NCBI GenBank assembly: GCA_017308235.1
Contig: JAFKFL010000032.1
Coordinates: forward strand, 24,635-88,634
Source: Alphaproteobacteria bacterium
Lineage (GTDB): Bacteria; Pseudomonadota; Alphaproteobacteria; Reyranellales; Reyranellaceae
Direction of reading: 5' to 3'
Length of the DNA stretch: 64,000 bases
Shown: one piece after another, positions 1-10,500 of the stretch
How positions within the stretch are numbered: the stretch's first letter is position 1
Layout of the letters: each line of letters opens with the position of its first letter
Program-made: the position numbers and the translations under genes
Notes under the pieces: model-generated
Seen by the model: the letters and a program-made list of their open reading frames with translations, nothing else
What the model was told of the DNA's origin: nothing
The model's database searches: none

Positions 1-155
1 CGGTGCCGAAGAAGATGTTCAACGAGCTGATCCTCGAGGTGAATCCGACCATCACCGCTGTCGCGACCCTGCTGATTGCCTTTACCGTTCTCGCGCTGGC
101 AGCCGTCGCCTTCATCCTCGGCCGCGCTGGTAAGCTCCGGCAGACGCTGACGTAG
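1..155 (+). CDS. ABC transporter permease, C-terminal end only
   Basis: The first 155 bases hold the last about 50 codons of a protein whose start lies outside the window; the stop is TAG at 153-155. The visible peptide includes VNPTITAVATLLIAFTVLAL, a single hydrophobic segment, followed by a short basic tail ending LRQTLT. A closing transmembrane helix preceded by 'ELILEVNPTITAVATLLI' is characteristic of PotC/PotI-type permeases of spermidine/putrescine-like ABC importers, so this is most likely the second permease of such an operon. Substrate cannot be judged from so little sequence. Confidence 0.7.
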   Translation, partial: VPKKMFNELILEVNPTITAVATLLIAFTVLALAAVAFILGRAGKLRQTLT

Positions 156-195
156 GAGCCTATCGGCCAGCGCCGCTATGGGTGCCGACGGTGGT

Positions 196-2064
196 TTATT
201 GTGATGTCTGACGCAGTGTCATGCTAAGCGGCGTTCTGCCCAATCCCTTGAGTTCAAGCTCGATACGCTTGTCTTCGGTATGGCCTTGAATGCTGAACTT
301 TTTGCGAATCCCACTCGGCTCGGTCGCTTCGCCTTCGCCCTTAACGTTACCGTCGGACGAAATGTCGATGGAGATCATTCCCCCGCCCGATCCGAAGCTT
401 GTGTTGAAAACGAGGGGACCCGAACCATGGTTGTTCGAGACCGTGATGCTTGCACGGGCCACAAAGGTCGATGCAGAGGTGGATGCGGAGGTGGGATTGA
501 AAATGAACGATCCGGCATAGCTCCCGTCAAAAGCGGTGGCGGGTGCTGCGGCAGTGGCTGGTGCTGACGGAGGCATCGCGACGATGGCCGGTGTCGCGGT
601 TGCAGGTGTCGCGACACCGGATTGCATTGTCGGTCGAGGTTCGCGCTTTTCCTCACCGGCCTTCTTGAGTGCTGCGTCGTATCTGCTGACGGCCGACGCG
701 GCCTCCTTCAGAAGAATCTGTCGCTGCGCGTCATCGAGGAAGCCCGTGGCAGGCAGATTATGGGCTTTCTGCCAGGCCATGATCATTTCGCGCGAGCGTT
801 GGCGGAACGTACCGTCGTTGCCATAGGTGTCGAAACCGAGTGCGGTCAATGCAACCTGTATGCGGCGTCGATCGATCATTGTCAGCTTGAGTCCGGCCTC
901 CATTGCCTCGGCCGTCTTCGCTTCTGTTACGGCATCATTCTTGTACGATCCTGAAGGCGGCGATGGATTTCCGTGTATTGCCGTTCGGATTTCAGCGATC
1001 AGGGGGCGCAATCCGTTCATGTCGGCGCCGACCAGAGCGGCGGCGAGCGCCACAAGTGCCATTCCCAGGATCCAATATCCACGTCCGGAGCGCTCCAGGC
1101 GCTTTGGCTCGGATCGCGGTCCCGGCATGACAATCGTCGCTTCGTCGCTGACCGGTACGGAACTCTGTCCCCGCAGCAGCCCTCGCCATTCGGCAACGCT
1201 CTGTGGTCGATGGCTAATGGGAATCGCCAATCCAGCGTCGATTGCCGCCAGCAGCGACGGCGAGAAACCCGGAGGCCGAAGTCGGCCAAGGGGCTCGTAA
1301 GCATCATCCTGCAAGCGGTCGAAAGCATTGGGAGGGGCCTTACGGGTAATGGCGCAGTAAAGCGTCGCCGATAGGCCGTAGATGTCCGTCCACGGCCCTT
1401 GCCGGGACGACGTGAACTGCTCGGGCGCGGCATAACCGGGCGTGAAGATCGTCGTCAGCGTCGCCGTGCGACCGGCCATCGCCATCCGTGCGGCACCGAA
1501 GTCGATCAGTGTCGGATTGTTCATGGTGTCGAGGATGATGTTGGCGGGCTTGATGTCGCGATGCAGGAAGCCAGCGGCATGGACTTCTTCGAGCCCGTCG
1601 AGCAGGCGATTGAACACGCGCTCAATCGACGTTTGGTCGAGGCGATCGCCGCGCTGCAAACGTTCATCTAAAGTTTCACCCGCGGCCAACGCCATGATCA
1701 TGTATGCGGTGCCGTTGGCCTCGAGAAAGTCGTGCACGCGTACAATCGCCGGCGCTCGGTTGAGCTTGGCAAGCGTGCGGGCCTCGTCGAGGAATCGATC
1801 TCGCCCCCAGGAGAATTCACCCTCGAGCGCTGCCGATCGCGCCATGACCGTCGCGCGGTTCTCGCGAACGGCAAGTGAAACCGGAAGATATTCCTTGATT
1901 GCGACGTCACGGTCCAAAACCGTGTCATGCGCGCGATAGGTGATGCCAAATGAACCTTGTCCAAGGACGGAAAGCAATTCGTAACCGCGCAGGCGCGTGC
2001 CCATTGGCAATGCGCCGCGTAACTCCTTGCCCGCTACACCTGCTTGCGCGTCGACCTTCGGCAC
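196..2064 (-). CDS. Membrane serine/threonine protein kinase with peptidoglycan-binding domain
   Basis: This 622-aa protein has an N-terminal Hanks-type kinase domain (about 28-300) with every key element visible: glycine loop GQGSFG at 35-40, VAIK with Lys57, HRDIKPAN with catalytic Asp170, DFG at 188-190 and APEQ at 213-216. One transmembrane helix follows (about 330-348), then a peptidoglycan-binding_1-like domain (about 398-455), an Ala/Pro/Thr linker (about 480-512) and a beta-rich C-terminal domain of unknown type (about 512-622). The layout implies a cytoplasmic kinase with a periplasmic wall sensor. The start is GTG at 2064; an ATG at 2004, still ahead of the kinase fold, is an alternative. 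It is monocistronic on the minus strand and its substrate is unknown. Confidence 0.9.
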   Translation of the reverse strand: MPKVDAQAGVAGKELRGALPMGTRLRGYELLSVLGQGSFGITYRAHDTVLDRDVAIKEYLPVSLAVRENRATVMARSAALEGEFSWGRDRFLDEARTLAKLNRAPAIVRVHDFLEANGTAYMIMALAAGETLDERLQRGDRLDQTSIERVFNRLLDGLEEVHAAGFLHRDIKPANIILDTMNNPTLIDFGAARMAMAGRTATLTTIFTPGYAAPEQFTSSRQGPWTDIYGLSATLYCAITRKAPPNAFDRLQDDAYEPLGRLRPPGFSPSLLAAIDAGLAIPISHRPQSVAEWRGLLRGQSSVPVSDEATIVMPGPRSEPKRLERSGRGYWILGMALVALAAALVGADMNGLRPLIAEIRTAIHGNPSPPSGSYKNDAVTEAKTAEAMEAGLKLTMIDRRRIQVALTALGFDTYGNDGTFRQRSREMIMAWQKAHNLPATGFLDDAQRQILLKEAASAVSRYDAALKKAGEEKREPRPTMQSGVATPATATPAIVAMPPSAPATAAAPATAFDGSYAGSFIFNPTSASTSASTFVARASITVSNNHGSGPLVFNTSFGSGGGMISIDISSDGNVKGEGEATEPSGIRKKFSIQGHTEDKRIELELKGLGRTPLSMTLRQTSQ

Positions 2065-2154
2065 AAGCGCCCCCCGGGTCGTCGATCCATCCTTGCCGCC
2101 CTGAGAGTCAATAACACATCCTGGCCAGCGGAGACATGGATTGCGAGTGTGCCG

Positions 2155-3057
2155 TTAGCGAGTACTGCTCGCTCGGCTGCCCAGGTGGGTCAGCAGCCAT
2201 TGTGCATGGGCGGGTAGGGCCCGCACGTCCTTCACGCACAAACGCAAGCGGCGCAATGCCCAGGCATCCGTAAGGGGGATGATGCGGATCGACATGGATC
2301 GCCGGCATCGATCGGCGGCGGCTTTGGGCACCACCGCGAGCCCGATACCGCTTTCCACGAGACGGCATATGGCGTCGAAGCCGGGCAGTCGAACGCGGAG
2401 TCGAAGTTGGCGTCCTGCTCGCGCGGCATGACCATCGATATGGTCCTGTAACGCGGCCCCCGCGGGTAAGCCGACGAAGTCGTAAGGCAGAGCGTCGGCA
2501 AAGACGATACGGCGACGATGAGCAAGAGGATGCTTCACCGGAGCGACAAGGACGAGCCGGTCTTCGGCAAATGGAAAGGTCTCGAGCTCGACGGCCGGAT
2601 CGACGGCATCGGCCACGATGCCGATATCGGCCGCACCGCGGGCAATGGCGCGCACGATCTCGGGGCTCGGGCGCTCCTCAAGCGCGAGGTCGACATTGGG
2701 ATGCGCGGCCAGAAAAGGACCGAGCAGCGGCGGCAGGAACGCCTGCAGGGCCGCGGTGTTGGACAGCACCCGGACGCTGCCGCGCAACCCCTTGGCAAAA
2801 ACATCGAGTTCGCCGCGCATCAATTCCAACTGTCGGGTCACGATGCGCGCATGATGGATCAGGGCAGTGCCGGCCGGCGTCGGGCTGATGCCTCGCCGCT
2901 TGCGCTCGAACAAGGCAGCACCCAGGGCAAGCTCCATGTCGCGGATCCGTTCGCTTGCGGAGGCGAGTGCCAGGCCGCTGCGTGCCGCACCATGAGTGAT
3001 GCTTGCGGCCTCGGCGACGTTCAATACCAGGCGCAGGTCAGTGAGATCGAACCGCAT
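2155..3057 (-). CDS. LysR-family transcriptional regulator
   Basis: The 300-aa product has the LysR architecture: an N-terminal winged helix-turn-helix (about 4-62, with SGLALASASERIRDMELALG spanning the HTH) and a type 2 periplasmic-binding-like effector domain (about 90-290, with ADIGIVAD and a GIGLAVVPKAA segment). Length matches the family. It is divergent from the TauE/SafE exporter at 3157 with about 100 bp between starts, the usual layout in which a LysR protein controls its neighbour and itself. A sulfonate-like or organic acid co-inducer is possible but is inference from the neighbour alone. Confidence 0.92.
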   Translation of the reverse strand: MRFDLTDLRLVLNVAEAASITHGAARSGLALASASERIRDMELALGAALFERKRRGISPTPAGTALIHHARIVTRQLELMRGELDVFAKGLRGSVRVLSNTAALQAFLPPLLGPFLAAHPNVDLALEERPSPEIVRAIARGAADIGIVADAVDPAVELETFPFAEDRLVLVAPVKHPLAHRRRIVFADALPYDFVGLPAGAALQDHIDGHAARAGRQLRLRVRLPGFDAICRLVESGIGLAVVPKAAADRCRRSMSIRIIPLTDAWALRRLRLCVKDVRALPAHAQWLLTHLGSRASSTR

Positions 3058-3156
3058 CGAAACTGACTACGTCAATCCGGAACCTTCGGCCAGTCCGAAG
3101 GCAGATATCGTACCTTCCGCATTGTGCCTTGCCATACGGCTGGCAAGGTCCGAGGC

Positions 3157-3897
3157 ATGACCGCAAGCTTCTGGGTACTGATCACGGCGATTTTTCTATT
3201 GGCCGGCCTCGTCAAAGGCGTGATCGGCATGGGCCTGCCGACGGTCGCCATGGGCCTGCTGGCACTTGTTCTGCCGCCGGCCGAGGCGGCGGCGATCCTG
3301 GTCGTACCGTCGCTGGTCACCAATGTTTGGCAGTTGCTGGCGGGGCCCCGCTTTGGCGCTCTGGCGAGACGGCTTTGGCCGATGATGCTGGGCGTGACGG
3401 TGGGCACCATCGCCGGTGCCGGCCTTATCGCGAGCGATGCATCGGGCATGGCGGAAGCGGGGCTTGGCGTTGCCCTTGCGATCTACGCCGTCGTGGGGTT
3501 GAGCGGTTTCAAGATGATTGTGGCGCCGCACCAGGAAAAATGGCTGGCGCCGGCTATTGGTGCCACGACAGGGCTCGTCACCGGAGCAACCGGCGTGTTT
3601 GTCATTCCTGCCGTGCCCTATCTCCAGGCGATCGGACTCGAGAGGGATGAGCTGATCCAGGCTCTGGGGCTTTCATTCACCGTGTCGACACTGGCGCTGG
3701 CCCTCGGGTTGTTGCGGGTCGAGGCGTGGCAGACGTCGTCGATCGGCATTTCGTTGCTGGCGCTCGCTCCAGCGCTGGCCGGCATGCAGCTTGGCCAGGT
3801 GATGCGGCAGCGCATTGCACCCAAGACATTCCGCACAGTGTTCTTCGTCGGCCTGCTTTTGCTCGGCCTGTATCTCGCGCTCCGGGGTTTGGCGTAG
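3157..3897 (+). CDS. TauE/SafE family sulfite/anion exporter
   Basis: This 246-aa polytopic membrane protein has about eight hydrophobic helices and the TauE/SafE signature features: an early KGVIGMGLPTVAMGLLALVL segment and a second, related ATGLVTGATGVFVIPAVPYL half. Family members export sulfite, sulfoacetate or other small organosulfur anions, but specificity cannot be read from sequence. The ATG at 3157 was preferred over an in-frame GTG at 3124 because the hydrophobic core begins immediately after it and an AAGG-type ribosome site precedes it. It is probably regulated by the divergent LysR gene. Confidence 0.88.
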   Translation: MTASFWVLITAIFLLAGLVKGVIGMGLPTVAMGLLALVLPPAEAAAILVVPSLVTNVWQLLAGPRFGALARRLWPMMLGVTVGTIAGAGLIASDASGMAEAGLGVALAIYAVVGLSGFKMIVAPHQEKWLAPAIGATTGLVTGATGVFVIPAVPYLQAIGLERDELIQALGLSFTVSTLALALGLLRVEAWQTSSIGISLLALAPALAGMQLGQVMRQRIAPKTFRTVFFVGLLLLGLYLALRGLA

Positions 3898-3921
3898 AAT
3901 GGCGCCAGCCCGGAGACAGGA

Positions 3922-4839
3922 ATGAACTATCCAAAGAAGGTACGGCTGGTCGAAGTTGGCCCGCGCGACGGCTTGCAGAACGAAGCCAAACCAGTGTCGG
4001 TCGAGGCCAAGGTGGCATTGATCGATGCCCTGTCGGCGGCGGGGCACAGCGCCGTTGAAGCCGGCAGCTTCGTGTCGCCCAAATGGGTGCCGCAGATGGC
4101 CAACACCGATCGGGTGATGGCCGAGATCAAGCGCAAGCCCGGCGTCAGCTATCCCGTGCTGGTGCCCAACAAGCAGGGCATGAATGGCGCCGTCGAGGCA
4201 CACTGCGCGGAGATAGCGGTCTTCACCGCGGCGTCCGAAGCCTTCTGCCGCAAGAACACCAACTGTTCGATCGACGAGAGCTTCGAGCGCTTTGCGCCGG
4301 TCCTGGAAGCGGCCCAGAAGCACGGCATGAAGGTCCGTGGCTATGTCTCGACCGTCATAGCCTGCCCCTACGACGGCAAGGTGGCGCCGGAGAAGGTGGC
4401 GGAGGTATCGGAGCGGCTATTTCGGATGGGCTGCTACGAGGTCTCGCTAGGTGACACGATCGGCGTGGGCACGCCTGCGGAGTGCGTGGCCATGGTCGAG
4501 GCGGTTGCAGCGAAGGTGCCGCGGGAAAAACTCGCGGCCCATTTCCATGACACCTATGGCCAATCGCTCGCCAACATCATGGCGGTGATGGAGCGCGGCA
4601 TTGCCGTGTTCGATACAGCCGTTGCCGGGCTGGGCGGCTGCCCCTACGCCAAGGGCGCGTCTGGCAACGTTGGCAGCGAAGATGTCATCTACCTGTTGAA
4701 CGGCCTCGGTGTTGTACATGGCGTCGATCTTGACGCCGTCGCCACTGCCGGTCGCACCATCTGCGCCGAACTCGGCCGCGAGCCGGCCTCGAAGGTGGCG
4801 CAAGCGCTGAAGGCGAAATGCGCTGCCGGTCTAGCCTGA
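3922..4839 (+). CDS. mvaB: Hydroxymethylglutaryl-CoA lyase
   Basis: The enzyme cleaves HMG-CoA to acetyl-CoA and acetoacetate, the last step of leucine degradation. The 305-aa protein is a full-length TIM barrel of the HMGL-like family. The metal/catalytic segment VEVGPRDGLQNE lies near the N-terminus (Arg15, Asp16), the metal-binding HFHDTYG follows in the second half, and the catalytic cysteine loop GLGGCPYAKGASGNVGSED is intact. The last loop separates HMG-CoA lyase from homocitrate and isopropylmalate synthases. It starts 24 bp after the TauE gene on the same strand. No other leucine-degradation genes are adjacent. Confidence 0.95.
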   Translation: MNYPKKVRLVEVGPRDGLQNEAKPVSVEAKVALIDALSAAGHSAVEAGSFVSPKWVPQMANTDRVMAEIKRKPGVSYPVLVPNKQGMNGAVEAHCAEIAVFTAASEAFCRKNTNCSIDESFERFAPVLEAAQKHGMKVRGYVSTVIACPYDGKVAPEKVAEVSERLFRMGCYEVSLGDTIGVGTPAECVAMVEAVAAKVPREKLAAHFHDTYGQSLANIMAVMERGIAVFDTAVAGLGGCPYAKGASGNVGSEDVIYLLNGLGVVHGVDLDAVATAGRTICAELGREPASKVAQALKAKCAAGLA

Positions 4840-4888
4840 TGCACAAACGTTCAAGACGATTCGCGTCAGCCTCGCCATATGGTCGGCC

Positions 4889-5482
4889 ATGGAAGGCTTG
4901 CCTGGCTTCTTGTTGGCCTCGATCGCGCTTGCTGGCAGTCCCGGCCCGGCGACGCTAAGCCTCGCCGCCGCCGGAGCGGCGTTCGGCGCGAAACGGGTGG
5001 TCGGCTATCTCGCTGGCATCGTTGTCGGCATGATCGGCGTGATGATCATCACGGCCAGTGGCGTTGTCGGATTGCTGCTGGCGCTACCGGGCGCCACTCC
5101 GATCGTGACCGTGATCGCGGCAGGATATTTCCTGTGGCTTGCCTGGCGTATTGCGACGGCACCGCCTCTGACGGAATCGTCGACCGAACGGCAAGCGCCA
5201 CGCTTTGCAGGCGGTCTCGGTCTGTCGCTGATCAATCCCAAAGGCTATGCCGCAATGGCGGCGCTGTTCTCGGGCTTCGTGCTCGTGCACGAGCATTTGC
5301 CGCTCGACATCACGCTCAAGATCGCCGTGCTCACGCTCCTGATCATTGTCATCAATGTCGTGTGGCTGATCTCGGGGGCGATGTTGACGCGCTTCTTCCG
5401 CGATCCGCGCACCAACCGGATCGTCAACGTCACTTTCGCAATCGCCTTGCTGGCTTCGGTGGTTGTGGCCTTGCTCGCGTGA
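4889..5482 (+). CDS. LysE-family amino acid/metabolite exporter
   Basis: The product is a 197-aa membrane protein with six predicted helices. Its N-terminal half carries the LysE/RhtB hallmark ALAGSPGPATLSLAAAGAAFG and its middle has GLSLINPKGY, the conserved 'NPK' element of the family. Members export amino acids or related small molecules from the cytoplasm; substrate is not predictable. It lies 49 bp after the HMG-CoA lyase gene and ends one base before the convergent pbpC stop codon. Confidence 0.9.
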   Translation: MEGLPGFLLASIALAGSPGPATLSLAAAGAAFGAKRVVGYLAGIVVGMIGVMIITASGVVGLLLALPGATPIVTVIAAGYFLWLAWRIATAPPLTESSTERQAPRFAGGLGLSLINPKGYAAMAALFSGFVLVHEHLPLDITLKIAVLTLLIIVINVVWLISGAMLTRFFRDPRTNRIVNVTFAIALLASVVVALLA

Positions 5483-5483
5483 C

Positions 5484-7520
5484 CTAGCGGCGGCGGACGA
5501 TCTGCACCGTCACCGCGCTCGCGTGTCCGGCCTGATCGATCACGGCAACCCGGGCCTCGCCTGCGCCGTCGGGTATCCAGGTCGTGCCGGCGATCGGCCG
5601 ACCGTCGACCAGCCAACGCAGCTCACCGTGGCCTCCAAGTGCCGCGAGGGAGATGGCTTCGTGGGCGCGAAGCTCGAGCCGAGCATCGGCTGGCGGATAG
5701 GCGATGCGCGGTCCGCCGCTCATGTCTGCGACGGGCCCAAGCCTGCGCATGCGCGGCGGCAGGTCGCGCCAGTTCGCCACGCGAAGGACGTCCGCAGGCG
5801 GGGGCAGCGCGCGATTGTCTTCCGCGGGCAGGCGATCGAAGGCCTTGAGCACGATCGGCAGCGCGGCGAGGCGACCGAGTTGTCCGGGCCGGGTCGTGCC
5901 GTCAGCGTGTCCCGTCCAGACGACGACCGTCCAGTTGGTCGTGAAGCCGACCGCCCAGGCATCGCGGAACCCCGCGGACGTCCCGGTCTTGTAGGCGATT
6001 CGCCGCTCGCGCAGTGCGACGGGTAGCGAGGCGAAGCCATCAGGCAACGGCGCCTCGGCCAAAATATCGGCGACATACCAGGATGCGGCGGCGCCCAGCA
6101 GGCGAACCGGAGCTGCACGCGGTACGTCCCGCCGGACCTGTGGCGGGGCAAACAGGCCGCCTTTGGCGAGTCCCGAATAGAGGTTGGCCATCTCCAGAGG
6201 CGAAACCGCAATACTGCCGAGCGCCATGCCGAGGGAATCGCCCGAATCGCCACGCGGCAGGACGGGAGACGTTCCGGCGGCACGCAGGGTGGCAAGGAAA
6301 CGCTGAGGGCCCACCCGCTCGAGCGCCAACACCGCCGGGACGTTCAGCGACTGCTGCAGGGCGCGGCGAACGGTGACAGCTCCCATGTGGCCATGGTCGA
6401 AGTTTCGCGGCAGCCAGTCCTTGAAGCGCACTGGCACGTCCTCGACCAGCGATTCGGGATGCAGCGTGCGATCCTCAAAGGCGAGCGCATAGATCATCGG
6501 CTTGAGCGCCGACCCGGGTGAGCGATGGGCCCGCACGAGATCGACCTGGCCGGCGTGGCCGAAATAGTCCGACCCGCTCACCCAGGCCACGACACCGCCG
6601 GTGCGGTTGTCGACGGCGACCAGCGCGATATCGGCGTTGTCGGGCGTTTGATGTCGCTCGTCACGCACCAGTTGCGCCATCGCCGCCTGCAAGTCGAAGC
6701 GGAGGGTGGTCGGCACCACCGTGCCGGGGGATTGGCCGGCGAGCCAGGCCGCGAGATGCGGTGCGTTCATCGGCAGGGCGAGCCGGTGGCTGGGCACGGT
6801 CTCGCTGGTGGCCCGATCAAAGGAGGCACGATCGACTGCACCAAACTCGAGGGCACGTTCGAGGACCCGCTCACGTCCAAGGCGTGCAGCATTGCCGGCG
6901 CGATCGGGCCGGCGCCGCTCCGGCGACTGCGGGATCGCCACCAGAAGGGCGGCCTGGGCGGCAGTGAGCTGCCGAGGCTCCTTGCCGAAATAGGCGAACG
7001 AGGCCGCTCGCACACCTTCGAGATTGCCACCCATCGGCGCTAGCGTGAGATAGATCTCAAGGATCTCGCGTTTGGAATAGCGCCATTCGAGCTGCAAGGC
7101 GCGCGCCGACTGGATTGCCTTTGCAAGCAGGCTGCGCTTGCGCGGCTCGAGCAGGCGGGCGGCCTGCATTGAAAGCGTCGAGGCGCCCGAAACGATGCGT
7201 CCTCGCGCGGCCCATTGTCCGGCCGCACGAACCGCAGCCAGCGGATCGACGCCCCAATGGCTGTCGAAGCGGCGATCCTCATAGTCCTTGAGCAGCGCGA
7301 GATAGACCGGGGCGACATCCTCGACCGTCGTCTTGAGACGCCACTTGCCATCAACCGTGGTGAAGGCGCGCAACAGGCGGCCGTTGGCGTCGACAACTTC
7401 GGTCGAGCGCGTCTGGTAGCGCGACAGGTCAGGCGGGAAAAGCCGATCAAGCGTCAATGCTGCCGTCGCTGCGAGGGCGACGGTCAGTACCGATCCAGCG
7501 AGGAGGCGCCGGAAGTTCAT
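5484..7520 (-). CDS. pbpC: Penicillin-binding protein 1C (bifunctional glycosyltransferase/transpeptidase)
   Basis: This 678-aa periplasmic enzyme has an N-terminal membrane anchor (about 5-25), then a GT51 glycosyltransferase domain (about 60-230) with EDRRF and GASTLSMQAAR. A penicillin-binding transpeptidase domain follows (about 290-560) with the SPGSALKP (SxxK), SLN (SxN) and KTGTS (KTG) active-site motifs, then a small C-terminal BiPBP_C-like beta domain (about 600-675). It polymerises and cross-links peptidoglycan. It follows yfhM with one intervening base, the classic yfhM-pbpC operon in which the macroglobulin is thought to protect the cell while PBP1C repairs the wall. All catalytic motifs are intact. 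Confidence 0.96.
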   Translation of the reverse strand: MNFRRLLAGSVLTVALAATAALTLDRLFPPDLSRYQTRSTEVVDANGRLLRAFTTVDGKWRLKTTVEDVAPVYLALLKDYEDRRFDSHWGVDPLAAVRAAGQWAARGRIVSGASTLSMQAARLLEPRKRSLLAKAIQSARALQLEWRYSKREILEIYLTLAPMGGNLEGVRAASFAYFGKEPRQLTAAQAALLVAIPQSPERRRPDRAGNAARLGRERVLERALEFGAVDRASFDRATSETVPSHRLALPMNAPHLAAWLAGQSPGTVVPTTLRFDLQAAMAQLVRDERHQTPDNADIALVAVDNRTGGVVAWVSGSDYFGHAGQVDLVRAHRSPGSALKPMIYALAFEDRTLHPESLVEDVPVRFKDWLPRNFDHGHMGAVTVRRALQQSLNVPAVLALERVGPQRFLATLRAAGTSPVLPRGDSGDSLGMALGSIAVSPLEMANLYSGLAKGGLFAPPQVRRDVPRAAPVRLLGAAASWYVADILAEAPLPDGFASLPVALRERRIAYKTGTSAGFRDAWAVGFTTNWTVVVWTGHADGTTRPGQLGRLAALPIVLKAFDRLPAEDNRALPPPADVLRVANWRDLPPRMRRLGPVADMSGGPRIAYPPADARLELRAHEAISLAALGGHGELRWLVDGRPIAGTTWIPDGAGEARVAVIDQAGHASAVTVQIVRRR

Positions 7521-7521
7521 G

Positions 7522-10500
7522 CTATCTCGGTGCGATCGTCACATGGCCCATGTCCGTGCGGCCATAGATCCGTGGCGCATACATGTCGGAGACTTGTGCG
7601 GCCGGCAGCGCGAAGCTGCCCGGGGTCACGGCGCGTGCGATGTAGGCGACATGGAAGCTGTAGTCGTCCTTCTCGTCGGCATAGTACCACCAGTTACGAT
7701 AGGGCCTCTTGCCGAGGTCGAAGGCGGCAAAGAAGCGATCATCGCGCGCTTCGGTGATGCGCGTCGACGAGAGCGCCGACAGGAAGGGGAACGACTTCAC
7801 GGTATCGTCATTCAACACCGACTCGATCTCCAGTCCGGCCGGCAGCAGATCAAGCAGCGCCGCTTCGTGATAGCCGCCTTCGAGATTGCGGCCCTCGAGC
7901 GAGACGATCACGCGGTCGTTCTGGCGGAGCTTGGCGAGATCTGCTGGCTCGCCATCAAACGTGTAATAGCTGCGCTTGATGCTGAGTCCCTGCGTCGCCG
8001 CCGGCTGCGGATCCTTCGGCACACCGCGCGCGGTGACCTGTAGCCAGACCGGCTTGTCACCATCGTTCTTCACCCGCAGGCCGCGTTGGAGGGCGGCGGC
8101 ATCCGGATTGAGGACGACGGGGTCGCTGGTCGATTTCTTCGACTGTCCGTCGACGGAATAGGCGAGATCGCCGCCGCCGCCCAGAGCGCTGGCGGCCAGT
8201 ACGAGCCACGCCTTTTCCTGTGTCGTCGTTTCGTCGACGCGGCCGGTGAGACGTTCCCGCACCGAGTTCACGACCGAGATCAGCCCGTCACGGCCCGCTG
8301 CTTCCGAGGCGAGGGCCAGCAAGCCGGCACGGTCGCGCAGCGAGGAGCCGTAGTAGTCGTTCGGGTCGCGGTCATCGATACGTGCCTGGGCAACACTGAA
8401 AGCAAGCTTCGCACGACCGGGCTCACCAACCAGATTGAGCGCGGCGGCAAGTTGCGCCCAGGCGAGGCCGCCACGGAGACCGCTGGCGTGCGTGTCCTGG
8501 AAATAGCGGACGCGGCCCGGATCGGCGAGGCCTGCTTTGGCGAGCACGTACCAAGCATAGGCTTGAGCGTTGGCCGACATCATCTTCTCGGCCGAGCGAT
8601 TGAGCCAGGTGAGGCCGCGCTGCAGCGATGCCGCCGGAACCGCCATCTGGTGTTCCCGCGCCCGCACGAGGAAGTCGAGGGCGTAGGATTGCAACCATTC
8701 GGCGGCCGGTGTCGAGAAGGGCCCCCACATGCCGAACGAGCCGTCGCTCATTTGCATGTCGACGATGCGATAGACCGCGTCCTGGACTCGGTCGGTGATC
8801 CTGGGATCGGCCGGGCCGTATCCCAACAGCGCCACGTCGTTGTAGTAAAGGAGCGGCAGGGCGCGGCTGGTCGTCTGCTCGATGCAGCCATAGGGATACT
8901 TGTCGAGCGCCCGCAGGAGGGCGGCGACGTCTATTCCCGGCACCCGCGAGAGCGCCACGCTCACGACAGGCGTTCCAGCCGTGAAGCCCGAGGTGAGCTC
9001 CTGGTTGACCGTCAGCTCACGTGACGGATCGAGCCGGGTGACGGTGTCGATCGCGCTCGGCGTTTGCGCTGCACGCACCTGGATGTCCCATTCGCGGCGG
9101 ACCGAGAAACCGTTTGGCCCCGACACCGCGACGGCAACCTTGCCCATCCCGACCTCGCCCGCGCGCAGCGGCCAGGTTGCAAGATCACGTTGGTTGGCAT
9201 TGAGATGCCGCGTTTCCGAGACGGGGCGGTCGAGCGACACGGCGCCACTCGCTTCGAGCGCCACCTTGTAGTCGCCCGGTGCGCCCTCGACATTATGCAA
9301 CGACAACGCAAGCCGACCCTGGTCGCCTGGAGCGAGAAAGCGCGGCAGGACCACGTCGGCGGTCACCGCATCGCGCACGAAGAGCCTGGCTTCGCCCGAA
9401 CCGACATTGTCCTTGTCATAGGCGACGGCCATCAACCGCAGCTGGCCGATGAAGTCGGGAATATCGAGGGTGATTTTGGCCTCGCCCTTGTCGTCGAGCT
9501 TCACCGGACCACTGAACAAGGCAACGGTGCGGGTAGGCACGATATCAAGGCCACCGATGTCGCCGGCGTCGCCGCCGGTGCGGATACGGCCGAGGTCGTC
9601 GGCACGCGTCTCGAGCAGGCGGCCATAGTCGTCACGCATGTCGAGGCCCAGGCGGCGCTTGCCGAAATAGTACTCGGCCGGATTGGGCGTGCGGTAGCGC
9701 GTCAGCTGAAGGATGCCTTCGTCAACCGCGGCAAGGGTCACGAACGCTTCGGTACCCTTAACGTTGGCGACGTGGATCGGCACGTCGATCTTCTGGCGCG
9801 GCGTCACCTTCTCCGGTGCCGCGAGCTGGACGGAAAGCGTGCGCAGGGCGGGGTCGAGCCCAAGCCAGACTGCGCCGATAGCGCGCGTAGGTGTGCGATC
9901 GACGGGAACGGAAAGAGGCCGCCACGCCGTCACGAGGGCATAGGCGCCGGCACCCCATTCGGCTTTCACGGGCACCTCGACCGTGGTGCCGCCGGGCGCC
10001 ACTTTCGCGGTGATGGTGTCGACGACGCGGTCAGTGGCGATGGCGATCAACGCTTCGCCGGCGAATGGCGCTTCCAGCCGGAGCTTGGCTGTCTCGCCCG
10101 GCTTGTAGATCTGGCGATCGCTCGCGACCTTGAGAATGTCAGGTGCGGGTTCGCTGTCGTCGCTGCCGCCGTACCAGCCGACATAGAAGCTCATGCTGCT
10201 CGCCGCCTTGGTTTCGCGATCGGTGATCGTGAGCTTGTATGAGCCCCAGGTCAGGCGCCGGGAAAGTCGGGTCGGCTTGTCGGCGGCGAAGGAAACCGTG
10301 TCGCCGGCAATGGCTCGCTCGCTGGTGATGGTCTGCCAACGCCAGCGACCGTCAGTCTGGTACCACTGGTAGGAATAGGTGATGCGCTCGATCTTGTAAT
10401 CGACTGCGGGGCGAGCGACCTGCTTGCCCTCTGCGTCGACGGCCACGAGATCGAACTCTGTATCGGCACCTTCGTCGGCATAGCGCCCGTCGAATGTCGG

